Shown: piece by piece, positions 45,483 through 56,109 of the stretch
Position numbering within the stretch: the first letter of the stretch is position 1
How the letters are laid out: every line of letters starts with the position of its first letter
Origin: Amoebidium appalachense
Lineage: Eukaryota; Ichthyosporea
Length of the DNA: 64,000 nucleotides
Direction: 5' to 3'
Assembly (NCBI GenBank): GCA_963693365.1
Contig: CAVNZM010000001.1
Span: forward strand, 21,266,001-21,330,000
Translations under genes and position numbers: made by a program
The notes under the pieces: generated by a model
Database searches by the model: none
Seen by the model: only the letters and a program-made list of their open reading frames with translations
Told to the model about the DNA's origin: nothing

Positions 45483-45604
45483 GCTGTCTGATTGGATGCA
45501 CCGTCCATGCGTGGGGCAGGCACGTGTGCTGTGGTGTGGCCGTGGCTGCTGCCTGCAGCTGGCCCGGCAGCAAAGGCCAGGCAGGCGGCTATCCTATGGA
45601 GCAT
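39859..45604 (-). CDS. Spherulin-4 family secreted/GPI-anchored protein (8 exons, 385 aa)
   Basis: Spherulin-4 (PF12138) proteins are secreted proteins of slime moulds, fungi and other microbes with a glycosidase-like barrel; the substrate is poorly known. Exons 5' to 3': 45604-45481, 44614-44397, 43927-43818, 42976-42823, 42431-42270, 41353-41271, 40566-40411, 40009-39859 (1158 nt). Exon 1 starts [18 protein letters not shown], a likely signal peptide. Family features follow: [53 protein letters not shown] and [16 protein letters not shown]. The C-terminal exon encodes a Gly/Thr/Pro-rich linker and the hydrophobic end [15 protein letters not shown], as in GPI signals. If the last intron is not spliced, a TGA inside its donor ends the protein after FLDAQ. 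The exon 5 donor lies within a (GT)n array and was chosen by frame. Exon 8 is the least certain part. Confidence 0.82.
40025..40345. repeat. CCAAT-containing minisatellite, last spherulin-4 intron
   Basis: About ten irregular units of 21-45 bp, each with GCCAATCA or GCCATCAT followed by TATGCTTCA or similar. Confidence 0.8.
40573..40785. repeat. 41-bp minisatellite next to the spherulin-4 exon 7 acceptor
   Basis: Five copies of GGCAGGCACTTAGCGTCTTG followed by CATGGTCTATTGTCTCAGG. Read on the gene strand, each unit repeats the pyrimidine-rich region that precedes the true acceptor at 40567. Confidence 0.9.
41005..41245. repeat. 33-bp minisatellite beginning near the spherulin-4 exon 6 donor
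   Basis: Seven copies of CGTCATATCTCAGAAATAAT followed by CAACACAGTAACT. On the gene strand the array begins about 30 bp after the donor at 41270. Confidence 0.92.
41350..41660. other. Intron 5 segment with G run and (GA)n
   Basis: A G run directly precedes exon 6 in window orientation (41357-41379), so on the gene strand the exon 6 acceptor follows a pure C tract. A short GA run lies at about 41526-41542. Confidence 0.8.
41790..42055. repeat. 44-46-bp CCAAT-containing minisatellite, spherulin-4 intron 5
   Basis: Six copies of GGTCAGCAATAGCCAATGGC followed by TGCTAAACGTTAAAGGGGCTGCAT. Confidence 0.92.
42205..42270. repeat. (CA)n array forming the spherulin-4 exon 5 donor
   Basis: On the gene strand this is (GT)n starting at the last bases of exon 5. 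Keeping frame with exon 6 requires the second GT, not the first. Confidence 0.8.
42490..42815. repeat. Minisatellite in spherulin-4 intron 4
   Basis: Units built from GCATGCATGTACGTGCCTGC and CTGTGTGCTGTGCCT, in a higher-order pattern of about 57-58 bp in the second half. Confidence 0.85.
43522..43568. repeat. Long G homopolymer
   Basis: About 47 consecutive G, 40 bp before dispersed element copy 4. Confidence 0.95.
43605..43733 (+). repeat. Dispersed element, copy 4 (diverged)
   Basis: Follows the reference copy from AGTAAGTACAAATTC through GAGTATGCATCATAA and GGGGGCCAAGTCAACCACAG to CCCAAATTCGGGG. G runs lie on both sides (43522-43568 and 43759-43797). In spherulin-4 intron 3. Confidence 0.8.
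43928..44160. repeat. GT/GC-rich array before spherulin-4 exon 3
   Basis: Alternating purine-pyrimidine sequence (GTGTGT, GCGTGCGC) that on the gene strand is CA-rich and ends in ACATACAG, the exon 3 acceptor. Z-DNA-prone. Confidence 0.9.
44638..44718. repeat. 23-bp minisatellite
   Basis: Four copies of GTGGCCATATATGGGCATGC plus TGT, immediately upstream of spherulin-4 exon 2 on the gene strand. Confidence 0.9.
44780..45480. repeat. G/C homopolymers and (CA)n in spherulin-4 intron 1
   Basis: G runs (about 44780-44814, 44994-45025, 45155-45180), a C run (45238-45273) and CA arrays to 45480. The last CA array is, on the gene strand, a (GT)n that begins at the exon 1 donor. Confidence 0.95.
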
Positions 45605-45609
45605 GATGG

Positions 45610-45610
<1 letters not shown>

Positions 45611-45702
<92 letters not shown>

Positions 45703-45841
45703 AGTGCGTGTGCGTGTGTATATGTGTGAGTCACGGTGGGGATATGTAAGTAGACAGAAGCTTGGGTGGATTTGTGTGAACTTGGGTGGGTATGTGTGTC
45801 TGTGTGTGCGTGTGCACATGTGCATGCGCGCGTGCGTGTGC

Positions 45842-45884
<43 letters not shown>

Positions 45885-45891
45885 TGTGCAT

Positions 45892-45922
<31 letters not shown>

Positions 45923-45946
45923 ATGTGTGTGTGTGTGTGTGTGCGC

Positions 45947-45977
<31 letters not shown>

Positions 45978-46157
45978 TGTATGTGGGTGGGTGTGTGGGT
46001 GAGGGAGGGGGGTATGTGTGGCTGATACAGTGATGCATCAATGGCTTGGTGTGGTGTGCATGTGTGTGTATGTTTCGGAAACACTGTGTTGAAATAAACT
46101 AAACGATGTTTGGAAGTGTGCCTGTGCCTATGCATGTGTGTGTGTGTGTGTGTGTCT

Positions 46158-46240
<83 letters not shown>
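45611..46240. repeat. (GT)n arrays upstream of the spherulin-4 gene
   Basis: Pure GT blocks at about 45611-45698, 45844-45884 and 46158-46233, with a GC-alternating stretch at 45940-45962. They start 7 bp from the ATG and leave no obvious TATA box on the minus strand. Confidence 0.95.
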
Positions 46241-46242
<2 letters not shown>

Positions 46243-46600
46243 CGCTTGCACACACATAAGCTTACAGGAGCACATGCGTATAGGCATGTGCTGTGTGAGC
46301 ATATGTGCTTGTGAAGGCGCACCGTAGGTAGATGTAAACATGTATGTAAAAGATGTAAACGGGTAAACAGTGTGTGTGCAAATATCCGTGTGTACGTGTG
46401 TAATGGCTTGTTTATCGGCGTGTACTTCAACGGTGCTCATGATTGGCGATGTGTACACTGAGTGGATATCGATGTGCTGCACGTGTGTGTGCCATGTGCA
46501 AGCAAATCCTGTACGCAGCGTCGAGTCGGTTTTTCTTTGGGGGGGAAAGGGGATGCACATCAGTGAGTTTAAAACCCTGTAGGTACAGTAAGGCACACAG

Positions 46601-47330
46601 GTGTTGCACTTCGTAGGGGTGTGTGGATTTTTCAATGTGCATGCCCCCACACCACTTCATAAGCCAACACATGATCACGTTTGTGGGTGTGTTAGGCATG
46701 CACCATCTCTACTTCTCTCTGTCGCTTTCAAAATCTGTGTGCAAGCTGGGTGGCTTAACCAGGTGTGCACGTGGCTTTGTGAACTTCAAGGGCAAGTCTA
46801 TGTGCTGGGAAACCTGTGTGGAACATCAACAGGCCTAATAGAAGTTGAATTTGCATGTGAGAAGCCTAGTGTAGGCTGCATGTTCCACGAACACAATGTG
46901 GATACTATCAACCTACCTGTCATAATGCCTAATCTGACCACAACGCGCAACCACACCAGCACATTTTACAACTGCAAAACAAAACACACCTGGAAAGCTG
47001 GAAGACACAGTGGCGGCCACAGAACAACCTCCAAAATGTGGTTGTCGCGCACGTTTATGGATACAGGGCGGCAAGCTAACTTGTGGCAAGAGGAATGTCT
47101 AGCTCAAGCTTGGGGCCTAGTGGTGGTGTCTGAGAGAGCGAGAATGGTTTGGCTTGCTGCTCTGCACCAGGCCAGACGCAATTGCAAAAGACTAAAAGCA
47201 CTGATGAGTTGATGTAGTATTCAGACTGTACTGTTGCATTCAATATTGGACAGTATTGACAATATGTTAGGGTGCCTACTCCGCATCCGGCTTACAGACC
47301 TAGCCTACAGCCTTAAAAAAAAAAAAAAAG
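46601..47330 (+). other. Open frame of about 200 codons ending near a poly(A) run
   Basis: A plus-strand frame (46601-47212) is open for about 203 codons but lacks an ATG at its start and shows no recognisable domain. About 100 bp after its stop lies a run of 15 A (47315-47329). A frame, an untranslated tail and a poly(A) run together resemble a retroposed copy. No source gene identified. Confidence 0.3.
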
Positions 47331-48642
47331 AATTATGAAATGACTGGGTTATTTAGAAGCCCAACCAGTCTTGAAGCTTGCTTGTAGGGGTCAGGCGGGG
47401 TACACCCGGATGCATGCTATTATGGGGTCACGTTTGGCCTCAGATCTCATTTGGATCCGATCATCCGATTGGATTCAAAGGCGGCAATGCCTGTCGATGG
47501 CGGCAAGGTCTGATTCGCGTGCAGAAGGTGGTGCGGAACACTATAACCACACTCAAGAGGGTAAGAAGCTCTGCAGCTCAAATTTACCTAAATTATAACT
47601 ATTGTTTATTTATATTTTGTATTTGTATTACAAGGCATCAACTGTCTTTGAGTTGTGCGCTTTAGTCCTATGTAATTGCCTAAGCAAGTAGCGAAGACAT
47701 TGGGTAATTGATCTGAATCATTGATTTGCTTTTTATCATGCATCAACCATGGAACCAACAGAACGTACTTTCTATTGGATTTCATAACAAAGATCGCTGC
47801 ATACTATTGGCATACCGATCTTTTCCTTGTTCCCAACGACAACCAATCAGCTCGAAAGGGGCTGCAATATTAGGAGTTTGGTACAGTGATGACGTCACTC
47901 CTGCCACGTGACATGCTCCCCCCGTGCACTAGCCTAAGGCCAGACACATCGCGTGCGTATGTACGAATGCAGATAGACCAGTGGTGTATACCTAATACAA
48001 AGCGTAGTTGGCTCACAATTGCAAGCGATTTGTGCCTATATATATGTGCACCTCGGATGCATTAAATCTCCGATGGGCCATGCATATGGGCCACATGCAC
48101 GTCATGCCGGACAAGCACACCGCACGTACACCGTTGAAGTTGAATCTGGCCAGCATGCACTGTGAGTGGCGCATACATTTGCCAGTACGTGGTGGCGGTG
48201 TCGCTGTGATCGATATACAGCTGTGACGCTGATTTCAGTGCAGCTAGCTGTCCATTCCATTCTCTGCAGCGTGATAATATGGTGCATGATATGTGTACAT
48301 GTGTGCTGGTGGTGTTGCAGTCACGGCGTGTTGCATGCATGGTAGTGACTGTGGCGATGTACAGGTGTTCACTGTGCATGCTGGCCATACGGTGGGAGTG
48401 TGGCAGCGTGTTGCATGCTTGTATGGTCACTGTACATGTACATGTCTTTTATTTGTGTGAGTATGTGTGTCGGACAACAGCTGCATCATGGTAGTATGGA
48501 TGAACGGTGTGTTTGGTTTGCAATGCCATGTGTGGTGCGTTGTGCGTTGCTGGCGTAGGCACTAAGAGCAGTTGCTGAGTAGATGCGGAAAGTGGTGGTG
48601 GTGTGTGTGTGTGTGTGTGTGGGGTGGGTGGGTGGGGGGGGT
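47331..48642. other. Unassigned unique DNA
   Basis: Mostly repeat-free. A TGACGTCA site at 47890-47897 is followed by CACGTG. No coding exon could be supported. A short GT run precedes the dispersed element at 48643. Confidence 0.45.
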
Positions 48643-48782
48643 TTTGAATGCGTCAAAAAGTACGAAGTACACAAGAACAAACGGATAACACGATGCAGAA
48701 TGCAAGCCATACATAAAGAGTATGCATAATAAGCAGAGCCCATCCTCAGGGGGGGCCCACGTCATCCACAGTACCCGAGTTT
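48643..48782 (+). repeat. Dispersed element, copy 5
   Basis: Nearly identical to the first half of the reference copy from TTTGAATGCGTCA to GTACCCGAGTTT, with short G runs at both ends (about 48634-48641 and 48783-48797). Confidence 0.95.
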
Positions 48783-48872
48783 GGGGGGGGGGGGGGGAAC
48801 TTCCAATACATCAAGCAAATGACCATTGATCACGCAGCCGGAAACGGCCATGTTGTGGTTTCATAACAGTGT

Positions 48873-48878
48873 TTTATT
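48873..48878 (-). terminator. Candidate poly(A) signal of PRPF19
   Basis: AATAAA on the minus strand, about 230 nt after the PRPF19 stop codon. Confidence 0.4.
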
Positions 48879-49105
48879 ATATCAGTGGCACAGTTCGTAC
48901 ACTTCGTCAGCATCGACGTGCGTATGCCCGCCAAGCTGCCCTGCCCCGGCATGCCTCACTTTGGCCCTGCCCACGCAGGGCACGTGCATCCGTGCCCTTT
49001 GCAGCCGCCACATGGCATTGCCCTATCTCACCCTGCCCCACCCCACACCCCGAGCCCCCAGCTGGGGTGCCGACCTACGTGCATGCTATGTACAAAGAAA
49101 GGAGA

Positions 49106-51084
49106 CTACATGGGGGCGGCACTCCACAGGCGCAGGGTGCGGTCCATGCTTGTGCTGGCCAGGTACTTTGCTGCCGGCCCAAACGCCAGGTCCGTGACCG
49201 TGGACGTGTGCTCCTGCAGCCGTGCAACCTCCTCCCACTGCTTGGCAACCACCACCCTGCATCCCAGGCCCGGCCCGTTAGTGGCCCGGCCCGAACAAAC
49301 AGCATGAGCACACGGGAAAGCCTGCACGGCTCAGTAACCCAGAATGGCAACAGCGCCAACTACGGCTTCAGCAACACCTTAGTTTATCCTCCTCGCCGGC
49401 ACACAGACATATGGACACCACAGGAAACATGGACACACGGCATGCATCACACGCACACCCGCACCCGCACCCGCACCCGCACGCACAAACACACACACAT
49501 TACCTGATGTCCTTGCCGGCCAGAGCCAGATAGTTGCCGCTGTAGTCGAAGCGCACAGCGCGCAGGCCGTAGTCCGCGCCCAGGGTGATGGTGTGGAAGT
49601 TGAGCAGCTTGTTGCCCCGCAGGTCCCACAGCCGCACCGTGTTGTCCAGCGACGCCGTGGCCAGCTGGTAGCTGCAAAACACTCAGTGGGCAGTGACGGC
49701 AGGGGGGCATGCACGTGCAAGTATGTGTGCAGTGTGTCTATGCTGATAGATGGGTGGGTGGGTGTGCCGACCACCTTTTTCTTTTTTCTTTTTTTTTTTT
49801 TTTTTTTTTTTTGGGGGGGGGGTTTGAATGCGTCATAAAGTACGAAGTACACAACATGAACAACGGATAACACCATGCAGAATGCAAACCATACATAAAG
49901 AGTATGCATGATAAGCAGAGCCCATCCTTCGGGGGAGGGGGGGGGGGGGGGGGGGGGGGCTGCTTACCCATTCTCTGAGAAGGACATGTCGATCACGGGC
50001 CCCTGCCATGTGCCCACATGTTAGCACCTACCCCAGCCACCACGTGGCCACACACAGAAACATACCTCGTGGCCGGGGAAGTCAGCCATCGTCTTGCCCG
50101 TGAAGATGTCCACGATGTGCACGAGGTTGCTGTCGCAGGCCAGGCCCACCAGCAGGCCGTCGGGGTGTGTGCGTGCACAGTGGATGGCCGACTGCAAACA
50201 CACGTGAGCCCTCGGTGTGCTCGGGGGGATGCCAACACAGGCACAACACGGGGGGAAGGACGGACATGGTGCACATGTGATCCCAGGGCATATGGGGAGA
50301 GTCAAGAGTGTAAAGGTGCCTCCAACCACCCCTTGCTTGTGTGCACAGCCGTTGGCAGTGCCCGTTTGAACACCAAGGTACTAGAACAAGTCATTGCACA
50401 ACCTCGGCCATCCCCCCCCCCCCCCCCCCTCCCCCCACACGCACAAGTACAACAGACGTGCCTTGCCCTTCCCCCAGCCGATCCCCCCTCCTCCCCCCCC
50501 CAAACTGTCTACCCCCTAACTCCCCCCATCCCCCCCGTCAACCTTCCCCTCCACCCACACACAGCACGTACGTCCTGTGGGGCAGCAAATGTGGCCAGGG
50601 TGCGGTGGGCCTGCAGGTCGTGCATGGCCCAGCGACCGTCCAGGCCGGCCGACAGCAGCTGGCCACCTGTGGGGTGGACCTCGACCGTGGTGGCCTCCTT
50701 GCTGTGCGCCGCATACGTGTGCAGCGCCCCACTGTCCCCGCCGCCCAGCCCCCACACCTTGACCGTGCCGTCCCCACTGCAGCCCTCTGTCAGCACGGAC
50801 ACACACACACAAAGCAACAGCACAAGGAGGGCCACACACCTGGAGGTGAAGCCCACGTTCTTTGTGGGGTGGATGCGCACGTTGGTGATCTTCTTGATGT
50901 GGCCCTGGTACGTGCCCACTATCTGCTCCTTGCGCCAGTCGTACAGCACGGCCTTTTTATCGTTGCCCCCTGCACACACCCCCTCAGCAATCCATGTATT
51001 GCCAGTGTTGTGCGCACACACACCATGTCATGCTGTGTACACACACACCAAGTCATGCTGTGCAAACACAGCACCTCATGCTGT

Positions 51085-51127
<43 letters not shown>

Positions 51128-53050
51128 CCATCCGCAACCTACGCTAAGCACACACACCCCTTCAGCCCACCTGTGAGGATGAGGTCCGAGTCTGACGGGT
51201 GCAGGGCCAGGCTTGTGATGCCCGGGGTGCTGGCACTGTGTGTGCCGCTGAAGCTGTGGGCCTGGCGGTAGGCCGCAACCTCCTCCCTGGCCACCACCTC
51301 CACGGGCTGCTTCTTTCGCTTCTTGCGCTGTGCCTGCAGCCTGCACCCGCCCGTCAGCACACACACAGCCGGCCCCGCACAGCTCAATTCAAATGGCCTT
51401 CCCTTCAACGAAAAGTCTTCGTGTCTCATGAACACACCCGTCCATGGTTGGAGGGGGCGCGGGGGGGGGGGGGATATAAAGGGCATAGAGGGACAGGGAC
51501 GGCAGGTATGCGGCATGCACCCAAACAGCGTGTGACCCCGCCCACACACAAAATATCGCCCAGGCCTGCCATGCCACCCCTTGCAACTAGATGCCAGCAA
51601 CATGCACGTCCCCCACGTACTCTGTGGCGCGCTCTTTGATGCTCTCCTCGACCCCCTGTGGGATGCCCTCCTCCTCCTGCGCCTGCTCCACTGCTCCCCC
51701 CCACCGTCAGTCCCCCTCCTCCCCTCCCCCACCCAAAAAAAGGCACCCAGGGCAGGCACACACACCCTCCATGGCCTGGGGGGCCTCTTCTGCGCCGTTT
51801 GCCGCCCTAATGACGTGCTGGGGCACACTGGCCAGCGAGGCCCGTGCCTCGTCCCTCTCTTTCATCAACCGTGCAATCACCCGACATGCAGCGTCATGTT
51901 GGTACAGACTGTGTGAAAGCTCCTGTCGTGTCTGTGGGGGTGCAAAGTCAGACCACATCACCACCGTGTTTGGCCATGTGAAGCGACTCTGCACCGAGCT
52001 ACCTCCATTGAAACTCTAACCACAACTGCACGGTCAACCAGGCAGAAAACCACCACACACTCAGTGACCAGGTGTTCTAAATCCTAAATAACCCTGCCTT
52101 CTCTAAATTCCCTATCTGGCAGGCAGGCAGGCAGGCACCTCTGCATATGATCGAATGTCAAGGGAAGGGGGGAACGTGTGAACTACAACTTTGAGGTCCA
52201 CAGAAGCACTCAATAAAACTCAGGGCCGGGGTTCTTTTTTTGGGGGGGGGGGGGGGGGGGGGGGGAGGGGTGCATACTGTTTCGAGGGTCTTTTTCAACT
52301 GATAAGTCTCGAGCATTAATGCATCCCACTCGTCCTGCATCATTTTGATCAACCCCGGTATACTGCAGGCGTTTGGCGGTCTTGGCTTGATAACCTTTTT
52401 AGCTGTGTTCCACAATGTCAGCATCCCATCGTACCTTATCCCCCCCCCCCCCCCCCTCCCCCCTCCCCCCCCCCCCCAAAAAAAATGCCAGGTAGCACGC
52501 AGCAGCCACGGGGGCACCTACTCTGCACGGCAATAAGGTCCTCCTCGGCCAGGGGCTGGCCGTTGGTCGGGTCCGTGCCATTCTGTGCAATGTACTTCTC
52601 CACTAGCCGCCGCTCAAACACGTGGCCGGACACCTTGGACACCACCGGGTGCTCGGGCACCTCGCCCGACACTGTGCGGGCACAGCGTGAGAAAGAGCAC
52701 CAGTTGAAAGTGGCCACCCCTTACTCCCTCACTCCCGCCCCAAGCTAGCTGCCAACCAGAAGCCTCCAGGCCCACGTCCTATAGGCCTACACATACTCTT
52801 AATACAAGAGTAACGAGCGAAATTCTCCTACCAAGTCTGCAATTGCAACTCTTTGTTCCCACCAAGCCATCTATCCAAGCCAGACTCAAGCATCTGAGTG
52901 GAGGTAGCACAAAACGGCCGCCCTAGCCTAACCGTGGGGGTCAAGGATGCCTCTATTGTGAAAAGAGACAGCCTTGGCGCCTGCAAACGGCGGATGGGAC
53001 ATGGATGAGGCCAGATGGGGCGGATACGCACAGGCGCAAACCAGACTCAT
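49106..53050 (-). CDS. PRPF19: PRPF19 (Prp19/PSO4) U-box E3 ligase and splicing factor (12 exons, 504 aa)
   Basis: PRPF19 is the tetrameric U-box ubiquitin ligase at the core of the spliceosomal NineTeen complex, acting in nuclear pre-mRNA splicing and the DNA damage response. Exons 5' to 3': 53050-53032, 52671-52522, 52402-52278, 51931-51766, 51690-51621, 51340-51171, 50969-50840, 50776-50572, 50191-50066, 50002-49968, 49671-49504, 49256-49106 (1515 nt, all phases compatible). The 19-nt first exon gives MSLVCA, and the splice continues [12 protein letters not shown], the family's N-terminus and U-box start. [16 protein letters not shown] and LAEEDLI complete the U-box. Exons 3-4 encode the tetramerising coiled coil ([18 protein letters not shown], then [20 protein letters not shown]). 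Exons 6-12 form the WD40 propeller (about 215-504), with repeats ending VKVWG, VRLWDL and LRLWS. The length equals human PRPF19. The exon 5 acceptor follows a G-rich rather than pyrimidine-rich tract. Confidence 0.96.
49823..49931 (+). repeat. Dispersed element, copy 6
   Basis: TTTGAATGCGTCATAAAGTA through GCAGAGCCCATCCTTC, preceded by a T run and G10 and followed by a G run (49931-49959). It lies in PRPF19 intron 10, between the two WD40 exons. Confidence 0.95.
51080..51124. repeat. (CA)n in PRPF19 intron 6
   Basis: Short CA run with three flanking copies of a [23 protein letters not shown] unit at 51027-51100. Confidence 0.9.
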
Positions 53051-53212
53051 CGTGTCTGTCTCTGCTTTTTTTCGTTTTTTCTTTCTTTTTTTTTTTGTGC
53101 CGTTGGGTTTGGGTGAACTGATGTTGCCGCCAAATTCTTTGGTGAGCGGCTGTACAAGATCTGAACATCCGATTGGCTCTAAACAGCGAATAGGAATAGG
53201 AAGTTATAGCCC

Positions 53213-53220
53213 ATTTATAG
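53213..53220 (-). promoter_or_regulatory. Putative TATA box of PRPF19
   Basis: CTATAAAT on the minus strand lies 163 bp upstream of the ATG, close to the 164-bp spacing for SIN1. An inverted CCAAT (GATTGG on plus) lies at about 53171. Confidence 0.5.
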
Positions 53221-54064
53221 TCTGGAGATCGTCGCCCCTATTGCACCAATACACTTTTGAGTCACTTCGCCATGCACGGACACGAGTGACGGTCCCTTCA
53301 TCCCTTCTCTGCACAACTAAGGCAACCCCCTCTCCCTCCACCCTTCTCCCTTCCCTCCACCCCCCTGATCACCCCGGACAGGTCACAATCATGGAGGAAA
53401 AGAGACATTCTATCCGATGTTTTTGCCGTTCCTATTCCATCCACCTTGTGGGCGGCAGTTGCCCGTACGTCAGATACGGTGACATGGGGGAAGCGGCCAG
53501 GTATGGTAGGGCTGTGTGGTTGTGGCACTGTGTGCACGTGGTGGGATGTGTTGTAGCAGCTGGGCTGCGGTGGTGGTGGATGGGCACTGTGTGTGTAAAC
53601 ATAGGGCCACATGTACATGTGGCCATATGCATACACACATTAGTCACGTTGAGTGCTGTCTCCCTGCGGCCCGGCTCAACATACCTTGTATGTTGCGGCA
53701 GGCGACAGTCACTAGACAAAGTGTCTGATTGCGCAAACAAATTTACATCAACAGCAGATGGTTGGTTAAAAGTCGCAATAACAATTTAAAGCCGCGTTCC
53801 TACTGCCCAACAACAAAATTGCGGAAGCGCTCCTATTGCCCATCAGAAGTACGGAAGCGTTCCTATTGCCCATCAGGAAAATAAACTTTAATAAAGCGTT
53901 CCGATTGCCCATCAGAATTACATAGACCCGGCTGGAGACGTCCCGCCAGCCACTTACGTAAGCCCGTGGGTACATAACCTTGGAGACTATACACACACAT
54001 ATGTATTGACACCCATCCACCGGCAGCACCTTCAGGAAAATTTAATTGTACTGGGGGGGGGGGA

Positions 54065-54100
<36 letters not shown>

Positions 54101-54984
54101 AGAAAAAAAATTCGGGGAAAAAAAAAGAAAAAAAACCCCCCCCCCCCCCCCCCCCCCCCCCCCACCACCACCACCACTAATAATATTTAAAAAAATGGCG
54201 TCTGCGGCTGTGCATGCCCGTGTGCAACCCAGCTGCTACGTGTAATCAGACGGTGTGCATATTTATTGTGTATCATAATGATTATGGGCCTGCGTGTCGC
54301 TCGTTTCTGTGCAAGTTTTCACTTCTGTTTTATGGTGTTGTGCTTGTGTGACGTGTGTCTACAACACACCAAGGGATGACCCGGGCCGGCCGGCCGGCTG
54401 AGCCAGTCCCTGCAAATAGTACTAGTAGTGGTGTGTTGCTGTGAGGCCATTTCCAATGGGCGTGGAGACATGTACGGTGGGCTGCTACTTGGTGGTCGTG
54501 ATGGTTGTTGGGGTCTCACTCTCCAGCAACGCAGCTGAGCGGAGGCGTCTTCATACGTTGCATATTAGTACCATGCGGGGATAAGGCCTTTATTCTTGAA
54601 CAACTGCCGAGAGCCAAACCCCCCCCCCCCCCCCTCCCTCCCCCCCCCCCCCCCCCCCCCCGGCCAGTCCCCAGTAGTTTAACAAGCTGGCTGCGCCCCA
54701 CAACGGCCGGACAGAAATTTGGAGAAATCAAGTTAATCAACCTCCCCCCCCCCCCTCCTTTCACAGGCTGCCATCAGAACCCCGGCCCCCCTCCCCCCTT
54801 CCCCTGCCCCCATCCCCTTCCCTCTTCCCTGCCAGTTTCAGCGGTTCTTCCCCTAGTACCCCCTCCCCAGCCTCATATGTCCTATCCGCCGCAATGTATA
54901 CATGTTGATGGATAGTTCAACGCTTGCACCCATTAGTTCTAAGTAGTAGCCGCAGTATAATGAAAAGTACCCAACCACGTCAGC
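53221..54984. other. Intergenic DNA upstream of PRPF19
   Basis: No supported gene. Includes a minisatellite at 53795-53925 (about four units around GCGTTCCTATTGCCCATCAG), the G/C-tract hairpin at 54053-54163, and C runs near 54618-54660. Confidence 0.55.
54053..54163. repeat. G-tract / C-tract inverted repeat with A-rich loop
   Basis: A G run (54053-54099, one interruption) is followed by about 36 bp of A-rich sequence and then a C run (54136-54163). The two tracts are mutually complementary and can form a long G:C stem. Confidence 0.85.
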
Positions 54985-55260
54985 ACAGAACTATTCTGCC
55001 TTTTGCAAAATACTGCTGCTTGTACCAAACAAGTGGGATCTTCAACGGTTGTTGGTGATGATAGGTTTGCTGACAGCAGACTAAAATCCTGCATTTTCAG
55101 GAATAACCTACCTTTACTAAATCTAGAACACTGAATGCTGCTCGCGGCCAGATAGTTAGGCTGCCAACAGCAGGTAAACCCTGCTCAAGCCGAATATAGT
55201 TCTGCTTAATCTTGCTCTACGGCTTTGCAGAATAAATAGTTTTGCTTCTGAAGAATATTT
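54985..55260. repeat. Degenerate palindromic satellite, block 3
   Basis: CTGCTT, GCAGAATAAATAG and TTCTGC words recur at irregular spacing, as in blocks 1 and 2 but more decayed. Confidence 0.5.
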
Positions 55261-55519
55261 TTATACTCTGGTGTAAATATTCTTGGAGCAGCCTGTAACC
55301 GTTTACACTTCACTATGGCCCACCTTTTTTTCCTTTGATTGTGCGGGGAGAGGGGGGGAGAGGGGGGGGGGGAGGGGGGGGGAGTGGGGGGGGGAGGGGG
55401 GTGGGCAGAGTAATACAGCTTGCCGCAAGCTTTGTTCGGCCATTTGATTGGGTCCTTCCACATTCGTGCCCAAAATCAGCACAGATACCGTCTGCCTTAA
55501 AAAACCTCCAAAATGTGCC

Positions 55520-55561
<42 letters not shown>

Positions 55562-55618
55562 TCTTAAAATTTTGGACGATCGGGGTCACGATCTTATTGG
55601 CCGGGGTCCCGAGGGGAA

Positions 55619-55665
<47 letters not shown>

Positions 55666-56064
55666 ACAAACACATATCTGCCACAAAGCACTTGCATTCG
55701 CAACCCCATTTTTAAACAGGAACCACTGGTACGCAAAACCCTCCTTTGACATGACATGGAAAAGAGTACTCTTATTAGTAAACGTTATGGATATGTGTAA
55801 GCAGCTTCCCGTCATTTTGTCATGCATGATTATCCATGATCCAGCATGATTTTTCATCCATCCGTTATTAACATCATCTCGAAATCTGGCCGCAGGGCAT
55901 CATCATAAAAAACCCCATATTGCCGGGGGCGAAATCTTAATGGCGGTATATCTTAATGGCGGACAGTATCCCAAGAGCCTCCTCCTCCTCTTCCTCCCCC
56001 CCCTCCCCCCCCCCCCTCTCTCCCTCACCCCCTTTCCGGCCCCTTGCCCCCCGTCCCCCCAACG

Positions 56065-56109
<45 letters not shown>

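Noticed and set aside
52436-52717. Start of PRPF19 at 52717
   Set aside because: That codon is GTG within the intron; the family N-terminus requires the separate 19-nt exon.
52776-52794. Alternative first exons for PRPF19 (ATG at 52794 or 53001)
   Set aside because: Both can give the right phase, but the ATG at 53050 gives MSLVCA and a standard donor, matching the conserved N-terminus exactly.
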